From: Halalkalicoccus paucihalophilus
GTDB lineage: Archaea; Halobacteriota; Halobacteria; Halobacteriales; Halalkalicoccaceae
Direction of reading: 5' to 3'
Assembly: GCF_001593955.1 (NCBI RefSeq)
Contig: NZ_LTAZ01000004.1
Span: 744,001 to 808,000, forward strand
Length of the DNA: 64,000 bases
Under the pieces are notes generated by a model that was not told where the DNA came from, did no database searches, and was given only the letters and a program-made list of their open reading frames with translations. Position numbers and translations under genes: made by a program. This document shows positions 41,415-49,429 of this stretch, piece after piece (the stretch's first letter is position 1; every line of letters begins with the position of its first letter).

Positions 41415-41557
41415 CGTTCTTCCTCCCTCGGTAGTTGATCATCGATCGTGTAAAGGTGTACCATTCACTTAACGCCTGCGTGTGTCCCATCGAGTGATAC
41501 GTAACGAAACACGGTTTCGGGGCGAACGTTGAGGGTATCCCCCCTCGAAACAGGACT

Positions 41558-42118
41558 ATGACACTCACTCGCTCGGTAATCGAGGAGGAGGCGGCGGCCT
41601 ACGTCGAAGAGGAACCGCTGTACCCGGTCGAACAGGAGGCGATCGAGACGTATCCGACGGCGTTCGCCGGGGGCGAGTTCGGCTTTCGCGACGCCGAGTG
41701 GGTCGTCCAGTGGTACTACCGGCGCTATCTCGGAGCATACCCCGACCGTGAACACCGCGAGGGCGAGGCGCGGTTCGGCGAGAACGAGCGCGGCGCGGTC
41801 CGCGAGGCCGTCATCGACGCCGCGAACGCCGCCGATCTCGCCGAACGGATCGAACGCCTGACCGAGTTGGAGGGCGTCGACGTCGGCGTCGCGAGCGCAT
41901 TCCTCCAGTTCATCGATCCCGACCGCTATGTGGCCGTCGACGGGCGAACGTGGGGTGTGCTCTCCCGGGCTGGAGAACTCGCCGATTCGTACCCCGACTC
42001 GCTCTCGGTGGAGGAGTACCGCAGGTTCCTCGATACGTGTCGAGCGGTCGCCGAGGAACACGGCGTGGACTGCTGGACGCTCTACCGGGCGCTCTGGCGG
42101 TTGGGAACCGAGGAGTGA
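41558..42118 (+). CDS. haloarchaeal protein with HhH-like motif, unknown function
   Basis: A 186-residue acidic protein. Helical N-terminus RSVIEEEAAAYVEEEPLYP; a central EWVVQWYYRRYLGAY; then GVDVGVASAFLQFIDPDRYV and AVDGRTWGVLSRAG near residues 110-140. The last block resembles the segment of HhH-GPD-like and related proteins where a small-residue turn is followed by a buried Asp (DPDRYVAVDG). No glycosylase catalytic Lys is obvious. I cannot assign a function. Converges with the membrane protein that follows. Confidence 0.75.
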   Translation: MTLTRSVIEEEAAAYVEEEPLYPVEQEAIETYPTAFAGGEFGFRDAEWVVQWYYRRYLGAYPDREHREGEARFGENERGAVREAVIDAANAADLAERIERLTELEGVDVGVASAFLQFIDPDRYVAVDGRTWGVLSRAGELADSYPDSLSVEEYRRFLDTCRAVAEEHGVDCWTLYRALWRLGTEE

Positions 42119-42122
42119 GAAA

Positions 42123-42857
42123 TCAGCGCCAGAACGGACCGAGGGCGCGCACCCGCCTGTAGAGGTAGACCAGCGCGGCGGGGACGTTGACGACCCAGAT
42201 CACCATGAGAAGCGGCCAGAGATACCGCCGCGGGCTCCAGTTGCCCGCCTCGCGGACGTACATCAGGTCGAAGTAGGTCACGACGGGCAACAGCGTCCAC
42301 GCCAGAAGAATGAGTCCCCCGTGGGGATTCGCCAGCCAGACGAGTCCCCACGCGGCGAGACAGGCGACAATCGCGTAGACCCACCTGTGTGATCGGTCCG
42401 TCGTAGTCGACGCGGGGATGTCCAGAACGTATCGGCCACCGAGCCGTTGGACGGGAACCTCCGAGCCGTTGAGATCCGCGAAAGAGTCGGGCGAGAGATC
42501 GAGGCTCGCGAGCAGTCGGGCGAGCGGTGTCTCGACGGTGAACACTTCGGGCCACTCGGCGTACACCGTCGTCTCGCGCCCGGAATCGAGTCGGAGGTCG
42601 AGTGCCAGCGCCGCCGGCGTTCCGATCGCTTCGGGATAGGTATCGGGAACGTCGACGACCGAAATCCGCCGGGCGGCCGTCACCGCCCCGGTTGTCCGCG
42701 TCTCGCTCGCGGAGCCTTCCGTCCCCTCGACTTGCTGTAACGTCGCTTCGAGTTCGAGGAACTCCTCGGCCCGCCGGTCGTACTCGCTTCCGGAATCGAT
42801 CTCCCCCACCAGCCGTTCGATCTCTCGGTCGACCTCCCCGGAATCCGACCTCTCCAT
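42123..42857 (-). CDS. membrane protein with N-terminal cytoplasmic domain, unknown
   Basis: A 244-residue protein. The first 155 residues are soluble (coiled helix VDREIERLVGEIDSGSEYDR, then beta segments such as ISVVDVPDTYPEAIG and VYAEWPEVFTVETP). Residues 160-240 contain about four hydrophobic helices (WVYAIVACLAAWGLVWL; LILLAWTLLPVVTYFDL; YLWPLLMVIWVVNVPAALVY). The order is unusual: a sensor-like soluble part in front of a compact membrane bundle. Haloarchaeal distribution is my impression only. Confidence 0.72.
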   Translation of the reverse strand: MERSDSGEVDREIERLVGEIDSGSEYDRRAEEFLELEATLQQVEGTEGSASETRTTGAVTAARRISVVDVPDTYPEAIGTPAALALDLRLDSGRETTVYAEWPEVFTVETPLARLLASLDLSPDSFADLNGSEVPVQRLGGRYVLDIPASTTTDRSHRWVYAIVACLAAWGLVWLANPHGGLILLAWTLLPVVTYFDLMYVREAGNWSPRRYLWPLLMVIWVVNVPAALVYLYRRVRALGPFWR

Positions 42858-42899
42858 ACACGAACAGTTCCGGAGCCGTCGTGATAACTGTATGTGTCG

Positions 42900-44258
42900 T
42901 CAGGCGAAGGGCGTCTCGACGATCACCGTCTGCTCGCGGCCGGGGCCGACGCCGACGGCGTAAATCGGTGTGTCGAGTTCGTCGCTGATGTACTCGAGAT
43001 AGGTACGGGCGTTCTCGGGGATCGCGTCGTAGCCCTCCGCTGCGACGGCTTCCCAGTCGGCCTCCGGCCAACCGTCGAACCGTCGGTAATTGACCTCACA
43101 GCGCGCCCACTGCTTGCTCGTCGGGGGCATCGTCAGGATCTCCTCGCCGTCGAGGTCGTAGGAGTGTCCGACCTCGACCTCGTCCATCCCCGCGAGCACG
43201 TCGATGTGGTTGATCGCGAGGCCGGTAAAGCCGCTGACGCGGGCGGCGTGGCGGATCATCGGCACGTCGAGCCAGCCGACGCGGCGCGGCCGGCCGGTGA
43301 CGGTGCCGTACTCGCCGCCCTCGTCCCTGATCTCGGTCGCGAGGTCGGCCATCTCGGGGCGGCCGCCGTCCTCCGGCGTCTGACCCTCGACCGAACCGAG
43401 TTCGGTAGGCAACTCGCCGGTTCCCACGCGCGTGAGATACGCCTTGACGATCCCGATGACCTCGCCGCGCCCGACCACCGTCGGGCCGACGCCGGTGCCG
43501 GTCGCGGCGTAGCCCGCGGTGGGGTTCGAGGAGGTCACGTAGGGGTAGTCGCCGTGGTCGATGTCGATCGAGGTCCCCTGTGCGCCCTCGAACATGACGT
43601 TCTCGCCGGCCTCGATTCGCTCAGTGAGGAACCCGCCGGCGTTGACGGTCATCTCCTCCTCGGCGAGCCGTTCGCCGTAGCGGCGGTACTGTTCGTAGAG
43701 GCTCCCGATGTCGAAGGCCTCGTCGGTCGTGGCTCCGAAGACGTCCTCGGCGAGCGCGCGCTTTTGGGGAACGACGTATTCGAGTTTGGTTCGAAGCGAG
43801 TCGGGATCGAGCAGGTCGCCGATCCGGATCCCCCGACGGCCGATCTTGTCCTCGTAGGTCGGGCCGATTCCCCTGCCGGTGGTGCCGGCATCGAGGTCCG
43901 AGTCCTCTTTCGCCGTCTCCTCGATCCCGTCGAGGACCCGGTGATACGGCAGGATGACGTGAGCGCGTTCGGCGACTCGCACGTCGGGATCGAGCCCGCG
44001 CTCGCGAAGGCCGTCGATCTCCGCAAAGAGGGTCTCGGGGTTGACGACACAGCCGTTTCCGAGCACGCCGACCTTCCCACGGATCGCGCCGCTCGGAACG
44101 AGCGAGAGTTTGTACTCCTCCTCGCCGAACACGACGGTGTGGCCGGCGTTGTCCCCGCCCTGGTACCGTGCGACGACGTCTACCTCGTCGCCGTAGAGGT
44201 CGACGACGCCGCCCTTGCCCTCGTCGCCCAACTGGGAACCCACGATCGTTACGGTCAT
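42900..44258 (-). CDS. purA: adenylosuccinate synthase
   Basis: Joins IMP and aspartate using GTP in AMP synthesis. The 452-residue chain has the GTP loop VGSQLGDEGKGGVVDLYGD at residues 6-24, the catalytic His in GGDNAGHTVVFG, AGTTGRGIGPTYEDKIGRRG, FEGAQGTSIDIDHGDYPYV and VGVGPGREQTV. The start at MTVTIVGSQLGDEG is preferred; a further in-frame ATG 27 bases upstream adds MEVGLKPPG, not expected for the family. Divergent from a small winged-helix regulator. Confidence 0.96.
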   Translation of the reverse strand: MTVTIVGSQLGDEGKGGVVDLYGDEVDVVARYQGGDNAGHTVVFGEEEYKLSLVPSGAIRGKVGVLGNGCVVNPETLFAEIDGLRERGLDPDVRVAERAHVILPYHRVLDGIEETAKEDSDLDAGTTGRGIGPTYEDKIGRRGIRIGDLLDPDSLRTKLEYVVPQKRALAEDVFGATTDEAFDIGSLYEQYRRYGERLAEEEMTVNAGGFLTERIEAGENVMFEGAQGTSIDIDHGDYPYVTSSNPTAGYAATGTGVGPTVVGRGEVIGIVKAYLTRVGTGELPTELGSVEGQTPEDGGRPEMADLATEIRDEGGEYGTVTGRPRRVGWLDVPMIRHAARVSGFTGLAINHIDVLAGMDEVEVGHSYDLDGEEILTMPPTSKQWARCEVNYRRFDGWPEADWEAVAAEGYDAIPENARTYLEYISDELDTPIYAVGVGPGREQTVIVETPFA

Positions 44259-44379
44259 ACCGGGGGGTTTCAGACCGACCTCCATACCGATTGCGATCCG
44301 TGCGGTCCCGATCGCAAGTGTTAATCAGCCCCGTGCCAATCGTTCGACCGACCTCGGCAACCCGGCGGGCCGACAGCAA

Positions 44380-44389
44380 CTTTTAAAAG
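44380..44389 (+). promoter_or_regulatory. TATA box of the small HTH regulator
   Basis: CTTTTAAAAG (itself a palindrome) lies 26-35 bases before the ATG at 44415, predicting a near-leaderless transcript. It also lies between this gene and divergent purA. Confidence 0.55.
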
Positions 44390-44414
44390 TACGAACGACA
44401 AGTTAACAAATGCC

Positions 44415-44720
44415 ATGATAGACCGGCTTGAGAAAGAAGTCGATATGCTGGAACGACACCTTCAGGTCCTGAAGATGGTCATCGAGAACGAGCCCATCGG
44501 AATCGTGAAGATGTCGAACGAGACCGGCTACCCGCACCACAAAGTCCGCTACTCGCTTCGCGTCCTCGAAGAGGAGAACCTCATCGAGCCCTCCAGTCAA
44601 GGAGCGATCACTACCGAGCGAACCGAGGAGTTCGTCTCCGAACTCGACGGGAAACTCGACGAAACGATCGGCACGCTCGAAGGAATGAAGATCGACGGCA
44701 TCGCCGAAGTCGAGAGTTAG
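44415..44720 (+). CDS. small winged-helix transcriptional regulator
   Basis: A 101-residue protein. Residues 1-25 form a coiled-coil-like helix (DRLEKEVDMLERHLQVLKMV). Then IGIVKMSNETGYPHHKVRYS and LRVLEEENLIEPSSQGAITT make a winged helix-turn-helix. The C-terminal helix EEFVSELDGKLDETIGTLEG could mediate dimer contacts. This archaeal family often neighbours purA. Regulatory targets are unknown. The stop overlaps the stop of the opposite 53-codon frame. Confidence 0.82.
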   Translation: MIDRLEKEVDMLERHLQVLKMVIENEPIGIVKMSNETGYPHHKVRYSLRVLEEENLIEPSSQGAITTERTEEFVSELDGKLDETIGTLEGMKIDGIAEVES

Positions 44721-44878
44721 AGTTCCGGAACGGCGACGCGTAACGTCCCGTCGTGCATCCCGACCAGACAGCGGTGATAGCCCGTGTGCCGCGATATCGT
44801 CACGTCGCTCCCGCGCGGGCCATCCCGAGTAGCTCCGAGCGGATCGCCTCCTCGGCTGTAGAGAGACGGTTCTAACAC
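44717..44878 (-). CDS. candidate 53-residue protein, GTG start
   Basis: An open frame from GTG to TAA reads LEPSLYSRGGDPLGATRDGP, RGSDVTISRHTGYHRCLVGM, HDGTLRVAVPEL. The second half has a plausible beta pattern and a good ending; the first half is less protein-like. An AT-rich run (TTGACTCAATAAGTG on this strand) is directly upstream. Its stop shares two bases with the HTH gene stop. I do not recognise the family. It may instead be non-coding. Confidence 0.4.
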   Translation of the reverse strand: MLEPSLYSRGGDPLGATRDGPRGSDVTISRHTGYHRCLVGMHDGTLRVAVPEL

Positions 44879-44906
44879 ACACTTATTGAGTCAATTCGAA
44901 AACTGA

Positions 44907-45185
44907 TCAAATCTTGCGCTCGGCGTCGTCGGCGAGTTCCGCCATGCGTTTTCCGATCCGGCCTGCACTCGAGAACTCGTCGTTGCTCATGGCGTTTGCG
45001 AGCGCGTTGCCGAGGACGAACACGGCGTGTTTGTGTTCGCTCTTGGATTTGTGGACGTGTGAGGGATCGACGTCGAGCTGGTCGTAGGGGCTAAAGAGGC
45101 TCTCGTCGACGTCCTCCTGGCGTTTGAAGTACTCCATGATGGTGACCATTTGATCGTGTAGCTCCAGAAGCTCGTCTTTGTGCAT
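44907..45185 (-). CDS. UPF0058 family protein
   Basis: A 92-residue all-helical protein: MHKDELLELHDQMVTIMEYF, then SPYDQLDVDPSHVHKSKSEH and KHAVFVLGNALANAMSNDEF. The HKSKSEHKHAVFVLG motif is diagnostic of UPF0058, an archaeal family without known function. Length normal. Reverse strand, monocistronic. Confidence 0.92.
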   Translation of the reverse strand: MHKDELLELHDQMVTIMEYFKRQEDVDESLFSPYDQLDVDPSHVHKSKSEHKHAVFVLGNALANAMSNDEFSSAGRIGKRMAELADDAERKI

Positions 45186-45279
45186 CGTACCTATCGGTAT
45201 GGCGGTCGGCGTGTTAAGAATTTCCCGGGTCAGTTGATGACACGGGTAGTTTCTCGCGGCCGCCGCGTTGGGCCCGAGA

Positions 45280-45492
45280 CTAGAAGACGTACTCGTCGTC
45301 GTGTCCCATCATCCCGTCGTCCTCGAGTGCGGGTTCGTCGTCCATCTGTGGTCCGCTCGTCTTGTAGGCTTTCAGCCCCGCCGAGAGCAGGTCCTCTATG
45401 GCCTCTTCACGGGTCGCGAACTCACCCTGATCGACCATCTGTGCGATCTGCATTTCGAGGTGCTCGGGGACGGTGATTTCTACTTTGGGCAT
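45280..45492 (-). CDS. ribbon-helix-helix domain protein
   Basis: A 70-residue protein. The strand MPKVEITVPEHLEMQIAQMV and helices of the type GEFATREEAIEDLLSAGLKA form a CopG-like ribbon-helix-helix, which as a dimer binds DNA. The remaining 25 residues are acidic and end MGHDDEYVF. The ATG at MPKVEI is supported by the family N-terminus and by a TATA box 28-37 bases upstream. Targets unknown. Confidence 0.88.
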   Translation of the reverse strand: MPKVEITVPEHLEMQIAQMVDQGEFATREEAIEDLLSAGLKAYKTSGPQMDDEPALEDDGMMGHDDEYVF

Positions 45493-45519
45493 CGGAATAT
45501 CGGGGGGTTCGATAGAGGC

Positions 45520-45529
45520 GTATTTAACT
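45520..45529 (-). promoter_or_regulatory. TATA box of the RHH gene
   Basis: Reverse-strand AGTTAAATAC lies 28-37 bases before the ATG, giving a leaderless transcript. Confidence 0.55.
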
Positions 45530-45644
45530 CTGGCGGGATAAATCATGCCGGAATCGGAAAGGAAATCTCCGGATGGGAAAACATCGGTTCGCGGGCGGAG
45601 GATGTTCCGGCAAACATACGTACGTCGGTCGACTTCCTCCATCC

Positions 45645-46241
45645 ATGAGTACGACCGACGTCACCGACCTCTACCGGGAGTTCGGCGACGAGCGTCTTCC
45701 GCCGGGTCAGCGCGAAACCGAGGCGTTTCCCGTCCTCTCAAAGGGCTCGGTCCCGACGCTCGACCCCGACTCCTGGGAGTTCACTGTCACGGGTGCCGTT
45801 AAGGACGACCTCGCCCTCTCGTGGGAGGAGTTCAGGGACCTCCCGCGGACGACCCAGAAGCAGGACTTTCACTGCGTGACCGGCTGGAGCAAGTTCGACT
45901 GTTCGTTCACTGGCGTGTCGTTCCCCACGCTCGCGGAACTGGCGGGCGTGAGCGAGGAGGCGGTCCACGTCATGTTCTCCGCGCTCGACGGCTACACGAC
46001 GAACCTCCCGCTCGAGGACTGTATGCGCGATGAGGTGTTGTTCGCGTGGGAGTTCGACGGTGAGGTGCTCCCGAAGGAGCACGGCGGGCCGCTTCGCGTC
46101 GTAACGCCACACAAGTACGCATACAAGGGGGCGAAGTGGGTCGACGGGATCGAGTTCCTCACCGAACCGCAGCGGGGGTTCTGGGAGAAACGCGGGTATT
46201 CGAACACCGCCGACCCGTGGAACGAGGAGCGCTACAGCTGA
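45645..46241 (+). CDS. sulfite-oxidase-fold molybdopterin protein
   Basis: A 198-residue single-domain protein of the sulfite oxidase/MsrP family. WEFTVTGAVKDDLALSWEEF precedes the molybdenum-ligand Cys in DFHCVTGWSKFDCSFTGVSF (about residues 75-94). MFSALDGYTTNLPLEDCM and HGGPLRVVTPHKYAYKGAKW complete the cofactor site. It lacks the dimerisation domain of sulfite oxidases. No signal peptide, so it is probably cytoplasmic. The ATG at MSTTDVTDLYR was chosen as the family start. It lies beside the origin; substrate unknown. Confidence 0.9.
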   Translation: MSTTDVTDLYREFGDERLPPGQRETEAFPVLSKGSVPTLDPDSWEFTVTGAVKDDLALSWEEFRDLPRTTQKQDFHCVTGWSKFDCSFTGVSFPTLAELAGVSEEAVHVMFSALDGYTTNLPLEDCMRDEVLFAWEFDGEVLPKEHGGPLRVVTPHKYAYKGAKWVDGIEFLTEPQRGFWEKRGYSNTADPWNEERYS

Positions 46242-46283
46242 CCCGCACTCGGTCTCGGTCCTCGTAAAGGGGTGACGACGGTA

Positions 46284-46312
46284 CGCACACACACCGGGTT
46301 TCCGGTGAAACG
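46284..46312 (-). repeat. origin recognition box, left
   Basis: On the reverse strand it reads CGTTTCACCGGAAACCCGGT followed by GTGTGTGCG. It is identical to the right box at 46675 over TTTCACCGGAAACCCGGTGT and beyond. Confidence 0.9.
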
Positions 46313-46380
46313 GGCGAGGAGGAGACCGGTGGGCGAGCGAACATACCGGGACATCGAACCGGACTTTCGGGTATCCTGTC

Positions 46381-46394
46381 GGATCCGGTGAACA
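46381..46394 (-). repeat. degenerate half origin box
   Basis: Reverse-strand TGTTCACCGGATCC matches the first half of the downstream box at 47986 (TTCACCGGAT) but lacks the second half. Confidence 0.4.
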
Positions 46395-46500
46395 AAATAG
46401 CTGGAAACAAATGACTAATTCGAGTATATAGAACTATATACGATACGTGCGTTACCGTCCATTGATTGATTCGTCGAATTAAATAACAGGCGATCTGTGA
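46391..46500. other. AT-rich duplex unwinding element
   Basis: About 110 bases, roughly 65 percent A+T by eye, in an otherwise GC-rich chromosome. It contains a perfect palindrome at 46424-46441 (GTATATAG-AA-CTATATAC) and a direct TTGATTGATT run. Situated between inverted ORBs, it is the likely melting site. Confidence 0.75.
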
Positions 46501-46674
46501 TCGTCTTTCTCTCCAGTTGATCCAACGTGCGATGGGTGCCAGTCCCTCTTCACTGGTGTTTTCGATCCGATGAGGATCGATCAGCAGAGTGCGGGTCCCT
46601 CGTTTCGACTACGGATTCACGTCTCCCCTTCGGACAACCTTCGTTTCGTTTGGAGTACACCGTCCGTCTCACCG

Positions 46675-46702
46675 CGTTTCACCGGAAACCCGGTGTGTGT
46701 GT
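46675..46702 (+). repeat. origin recognition box, right 1
   Basis: CGTTTCACCGGAAACCCGGT followed by GTGTGTGT; perfect counterpart of the left box in opposite orientation. Confidence 0.9.
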
Positions 46703-46720
46703 CCGACCGAAACGCAAGCG

Positions 46721-46748
46721 CTATTTCACCGGAAACGTGGTGTGGGTG
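46721..46748 (+). repeat. origin recognition box, right 2, abutting the orc1 start
   Basis: CTATTTCACCGGAAACGTGG followed by TGTGGGTG. It ends one base before the orc1 ATG, so a bound initiator would cover the start of the gene and could repress its own transcription. Confidence 0.88.
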
Positions 46749-46749
46749 T

Positions 46750-47946
46750 ATGGTCGAGACGGACGAGTTGTTCATTCGCGATGACCCCATCTTTGTCAAC
46801 AAGGAGTTGTTGGAGATCAACCACCTCCCCGAGGAGGGACGGATCGTCGGGCGCGACGAGGAGATCAAGTTACTGGCCAACGCGGTCAACCCGGCGATCT
46901 TCGGGCAGAGCCCGAGCAACATCCTCATCTACGGCAAGACCGGCACCGGCAAATCGCTGTGTGCGAAACACGTCTCCCAGCGGCTCGTCGACGCCGCGAT
47001 GGGCGAGGGTGTCACCGCCGCCTTCGCGTACGTCGACTGCGCACAGGACACCACCGAGACGCAGGCGGTTCAGACGATCGCGAGCAGCTTCAACCGTCCC
47101 GAGCGCACGGAGATCAACGTCCCCGATAAGGGGATCAGCACCGCGACCTACTACAAGCGCCTCTGGCGCATCCTCGATGCGTGCTACGATGTCGTGCTCA
47201 TCATCTTGGACGAGATCGACAAGCTCGCGGACGACGCGATCCTCATGCAGCTTTCGCGGGCGGGCGAAGCGGGCAAGCTCACCGACTGCAAGATCGGCGT
47301 CGTCGGGATCAGCAACAAGATCCGGTACAAAGACCGCATGGACGAGCGTGTCAAATCGAGCCTCTGTGAACGCGAGTTCGTCTTCCCACCCTACGACGCC
47401 TCCCAACTGGGCGAGATCATGGAGGCCCGTCGCGACGCCTTCCGCGAGGGAGTCCTCGACGGCGGCGTAATTCCCCGTGCGGCGGCGCTGGCCGCACGCG
47501 AACACGGCGACGCCCGCAAGGCGATCGACATCCTCCGGTACGCCGGCGAGATCGCCCAGTCTACGGGTGCCGAACGGGTGCAGGAGGGATTCGTCACCGA
47601 CGCGAGAAAACGCGCCGAGACGGACCGCTTCCGGGAACTCATCCGCGGGTCGACGCCCCACTCGCGATACGTGCTCCACGCGCTGACGATTCTCTCGCTC
47701 AACGATTCGGGGGCCGACGGCTTTCGTACCACCGCGATCTACGATGTCTACGAGGAGATCTGCAGACAGGAGGGGACCGAAACCCTCTCCCTGCGGCGGG
47801 TCCGTGACCTCTTGAAGGAACACGCGTTTCTCGACATCATCGAGCAGTCCCGCCACAGCGGCGGCAGCGCCGAGGGCAGTTACACGAAACACCGGTTACT
47901 AGAGGACTCGACCGTGGTCCGGGACGTCCTCGTCGACGGGCAGTAG
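46750..47946 (+). CDS. orc1: Orc1/Cdc6 replication initiator
   Basis: A 398-residue initiator. The AAA+ part has FVNKELLEINHLPEEGRIVG, Walker A IYGKTGTGKSLCAKH near residue 60-74, Walker B VLIILDEIDKLADDAIL near 152-168, sensor 1 IGVVGISNKIRYKDRM and the arginine-bearing RVKSSLCEREFVFPPY. The C-terminal winged helix (about 300-398) includes SRYVLHALTILSLNDSGAD. The ATG at MVETDELFIRDD was chosen; the frame upstream is non-coding and contains ORBs. By family it binds ORBs and loads MCM. Boxes lie on both sides of the gene. Confidence 0.95.
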   Translation: MVETDELFIRDDPIFVNKELLEINHLPEEGRIVGRDEEIKLLANAVNPAIFGQSPSNILIYGKTGTGKSLCAKHVSQRLVDAAMGEGVTAAFAYVDCAQDTTETQAVQTIASSFNRPERTEINVPDKGISTATYYKRLWRILDACYDVVLIILDEIDKLADDAILMQLSRAGEAGKLTDCKIGVVGISNKIRYKDRMDERVKSSLCEREFVFPPYDASQLGEIMEARRDAFREGVLDGGVIPRAAALAAREHGDARKAIDILRYAGEIAQSTGAERVQEGFVTDARKRAETDRFRELIRGSTPHSRYVLHALTILSLNDSGADGFRTTAIYDVYEEICRQEGTETLSLRRVRDLLKEHAFLDIIEQSRHSGGSAEGSYTKHRLLEDSTVVRDVLVDGQ

Positions 47947-47985
47947 CGACTCGCGCGGACCGTCCGTTTCGGACAGCCGATCCGG

Positions 47986-48007
47986 AATTCACCGGATACC
48001 CGGTGTA
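47986..48007 (+). repeat. origin recognition box, downstream 1
   Basis: AATTCACCGGATACCCGGTG followed by TAT; differs from the right box only at the central AAA (ATA). It lies 40 bases after the orc1 stop. Confidence 0.8.
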
Positions 48008-48028
48008 TTTCACCGGAAACATGGTGTC
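48005..48028 (+). repeat. origin recognition box, downstream 2
   Basis: GTATTTCACCGGAAACATGG then TGTC; in direct tandem with the preceding box, about 21 bases apart, i.e. two helical turns, on the same face. Lies 49 bases before the menF start. Confidence 0.8.
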
Positions 48029-48076
48029 TTCCGCGGGATAGGTACGCTGAAGGGGACGGGACCCCGAGAACGGGTA

Positions 48077-49429
48077 ATGACCGTCTCACACCGTGATAGT
48101 TCGGTGATCGCGGCTCCCGACGGCGAGGGTGGGACCCTCGTGAGCCGGGCCCGTGAACTGGCGGATCTCTCCTACCGTTCGTTTCTCGCCGCCCACGATC
48201 CCCCCCGGATCCACTGGGCCGCCCCCGATGGCCTCGAGATCGTCGGCGGCGGTGCGGCAGCCCGCCTTCGCGCCGCGGGTCCCGATCGGTTCGACGCCCT
48301 CCGTGAGGGTGCAGGTCGGCTGTTCTCCGCCCCGGACGCCGATCTCCCCTCGCCCGCCCGTCCGCGGGCGTTCGGCGGGTTCGCCTTCCATGCCGGCCAC
48401 GAACCGGCCCCGCCGTGGGAGGGGTTTCCCGCCGCCGAGTTCGTCGTTCCCCGGGTTCAGCTCACGCGAACCGACGAGACGACATGGCTCACGGTCTCTC
48501 GATACGACCCCGACGCCGATTCCGAGGCGGTCGAAGCCGAACTCGACCGCGTCCGCTCGGCGCTCACGGCCCATCCGGCGATGCAGCCGAGCGCCGCCCC
48601 GCCCGGTATCGCCTCGACGACCCGCACCACTCCACGCGAGGAGTGGACCCGCCAGGTGCGTGCTGCGACCGACCGCATCGCCGCGGGCGACCTCCGCAAG
48701 GTCGTCCTCGCACAGGCACTCGAGGTCGAACTCGAGACCGCAATCGCGATTCCGGACGTGCTCGAACGCCTCCGGCGGACCTACCCCGAGTGCTATCGGT
48801 TCCTGATCGAACCCACTGAATCGGCGAGTTTCTTCGGCGCGCCACCCGAACGGTTGGTTTCGCTTTCAGGACGACAGGTCGAGACGGAGGCGCTCGCGGG
48901 GTCGGCCGCACGCGGGGAGAGCCCCGAGGAGGACCACGAGCTGATGACCTCGCTGCTCGAAAGCGAGAAGATCCAGCACGAACAGGGTGTGGTTGTCGAC
49001 ACCATTCGCGAGCAGCTCGAACCACTGGGGGAGGTCCGCGTCGCAGAACAGACCGTCCGGAAGCTCGCGACGATCCAGCACCTCCGGACCCCCATCAGAG
49101 CCGAACTCACGGACGACGAGCACGTCCTTTCGATCGTCGAGGCGCTCCACCCCACGCCCGCGGTCGGTGGCCTCCCACCGGAAGAGGCATGGGAGACGAT
49201 CCGCGGGACCGAGACGTTCGAGCGGGGCTGGTATGCCGCCCCTGTCGGGTGGTTCGATGCCGACGGGAACGGCGAGTTCGCGGTCGCGATCCGCTCGGGG
49301 GTCGCGAGCGACGACCTCGTTACCCTGTTTGCGGGCAACGGGATCGTCGCCGATTCGGATCCCGACGAGGAGTGGGAGGAAGTACAGCTGAAATACCGTG
49401 CGATCCTCGACGCGCTCGCCGCCGAATGA
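48077..49429 (+). CDS. menF: isochorismate synthase
   Basis: Converts chorismate to isochorismate, the first step of menaquinone synthesis. The 450-residue chain has the chorismate-enzyme C-terminal domain: RIAAGDLRKVVLAQALEVEL, the YRFLIEPTESASFFGAPPER region, EALAGSAARGESPEEDHELM, SEKIQHEQGVVVDTIREQLE, and LHPTPAVGGLPPEEA. The N-terminal 180 residues are divergent. First gene of the menF-menD-menB run; its stop overlaps the menD ATG. Two origin boxes lie directly upstream. Confidence 0.93.
   Translation: MTVSHRDSSVIAAPDGEGGTLVSRARELADLSYRSFLAAHDPPRIHWAAPDGLEIVGGGAAARLRAAGPDRFDALREGAGRLFSAPDADLPSPARPRAFGGFAFHAGHEPAPPWEGFPAAEFVVPRVQLTRTDETTWLTVSRYDPDADSEAVEAELDRVRSALTAHPAMQPSAAPPGIASTTRTTPREEWTRQVRAATDRIAAGDLRKVVLAQALEVELETAIAIPDVLERLRRTYPECYRFLIEPTESASFFGAPPERLVSLSGRQVETEALAGSAARGESPEEDHELMTSLLESEKIQHEQGVVVDTIREQLEPLGEVRVAEQTVRKLATIQHLRTPIRAELTDDEHVLSIVEALHPTPAVGGLPPEEAWETIRGTETFERGWYAAPVGWFDADGNGEFAVAIRSGVASDDLVTLFAGNGIVADSDPDEEWEEVQLKYRAILDALAAE

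Larger units (their letters stand above)
46284..46748. other. oriC: chromosomal replication origin (oriC, orc1-linked)
   Basis: Within 508 gene-free bases upstream of orc1/cdc6 lie inverted origin recognition boxes: one on the reverse strand at the left, two on the forward strand at the right, with the AT-richest stretch of the window between them. This inverted ORB/duplex-unwinding-element/ORB order next to an orc1/cdc6 gene is the known plan of haloarchaeal oriC1. Its activity here is inferred. Confidence 0.88.

Noticed and set aside
46280..48030. Repeated 25-base boxes as a possible CRISPR array
   Set aside because: Copies occur in both orientations, with irregular spacing, one gene in between, and no cas genes. 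They match origin recognition boxes.
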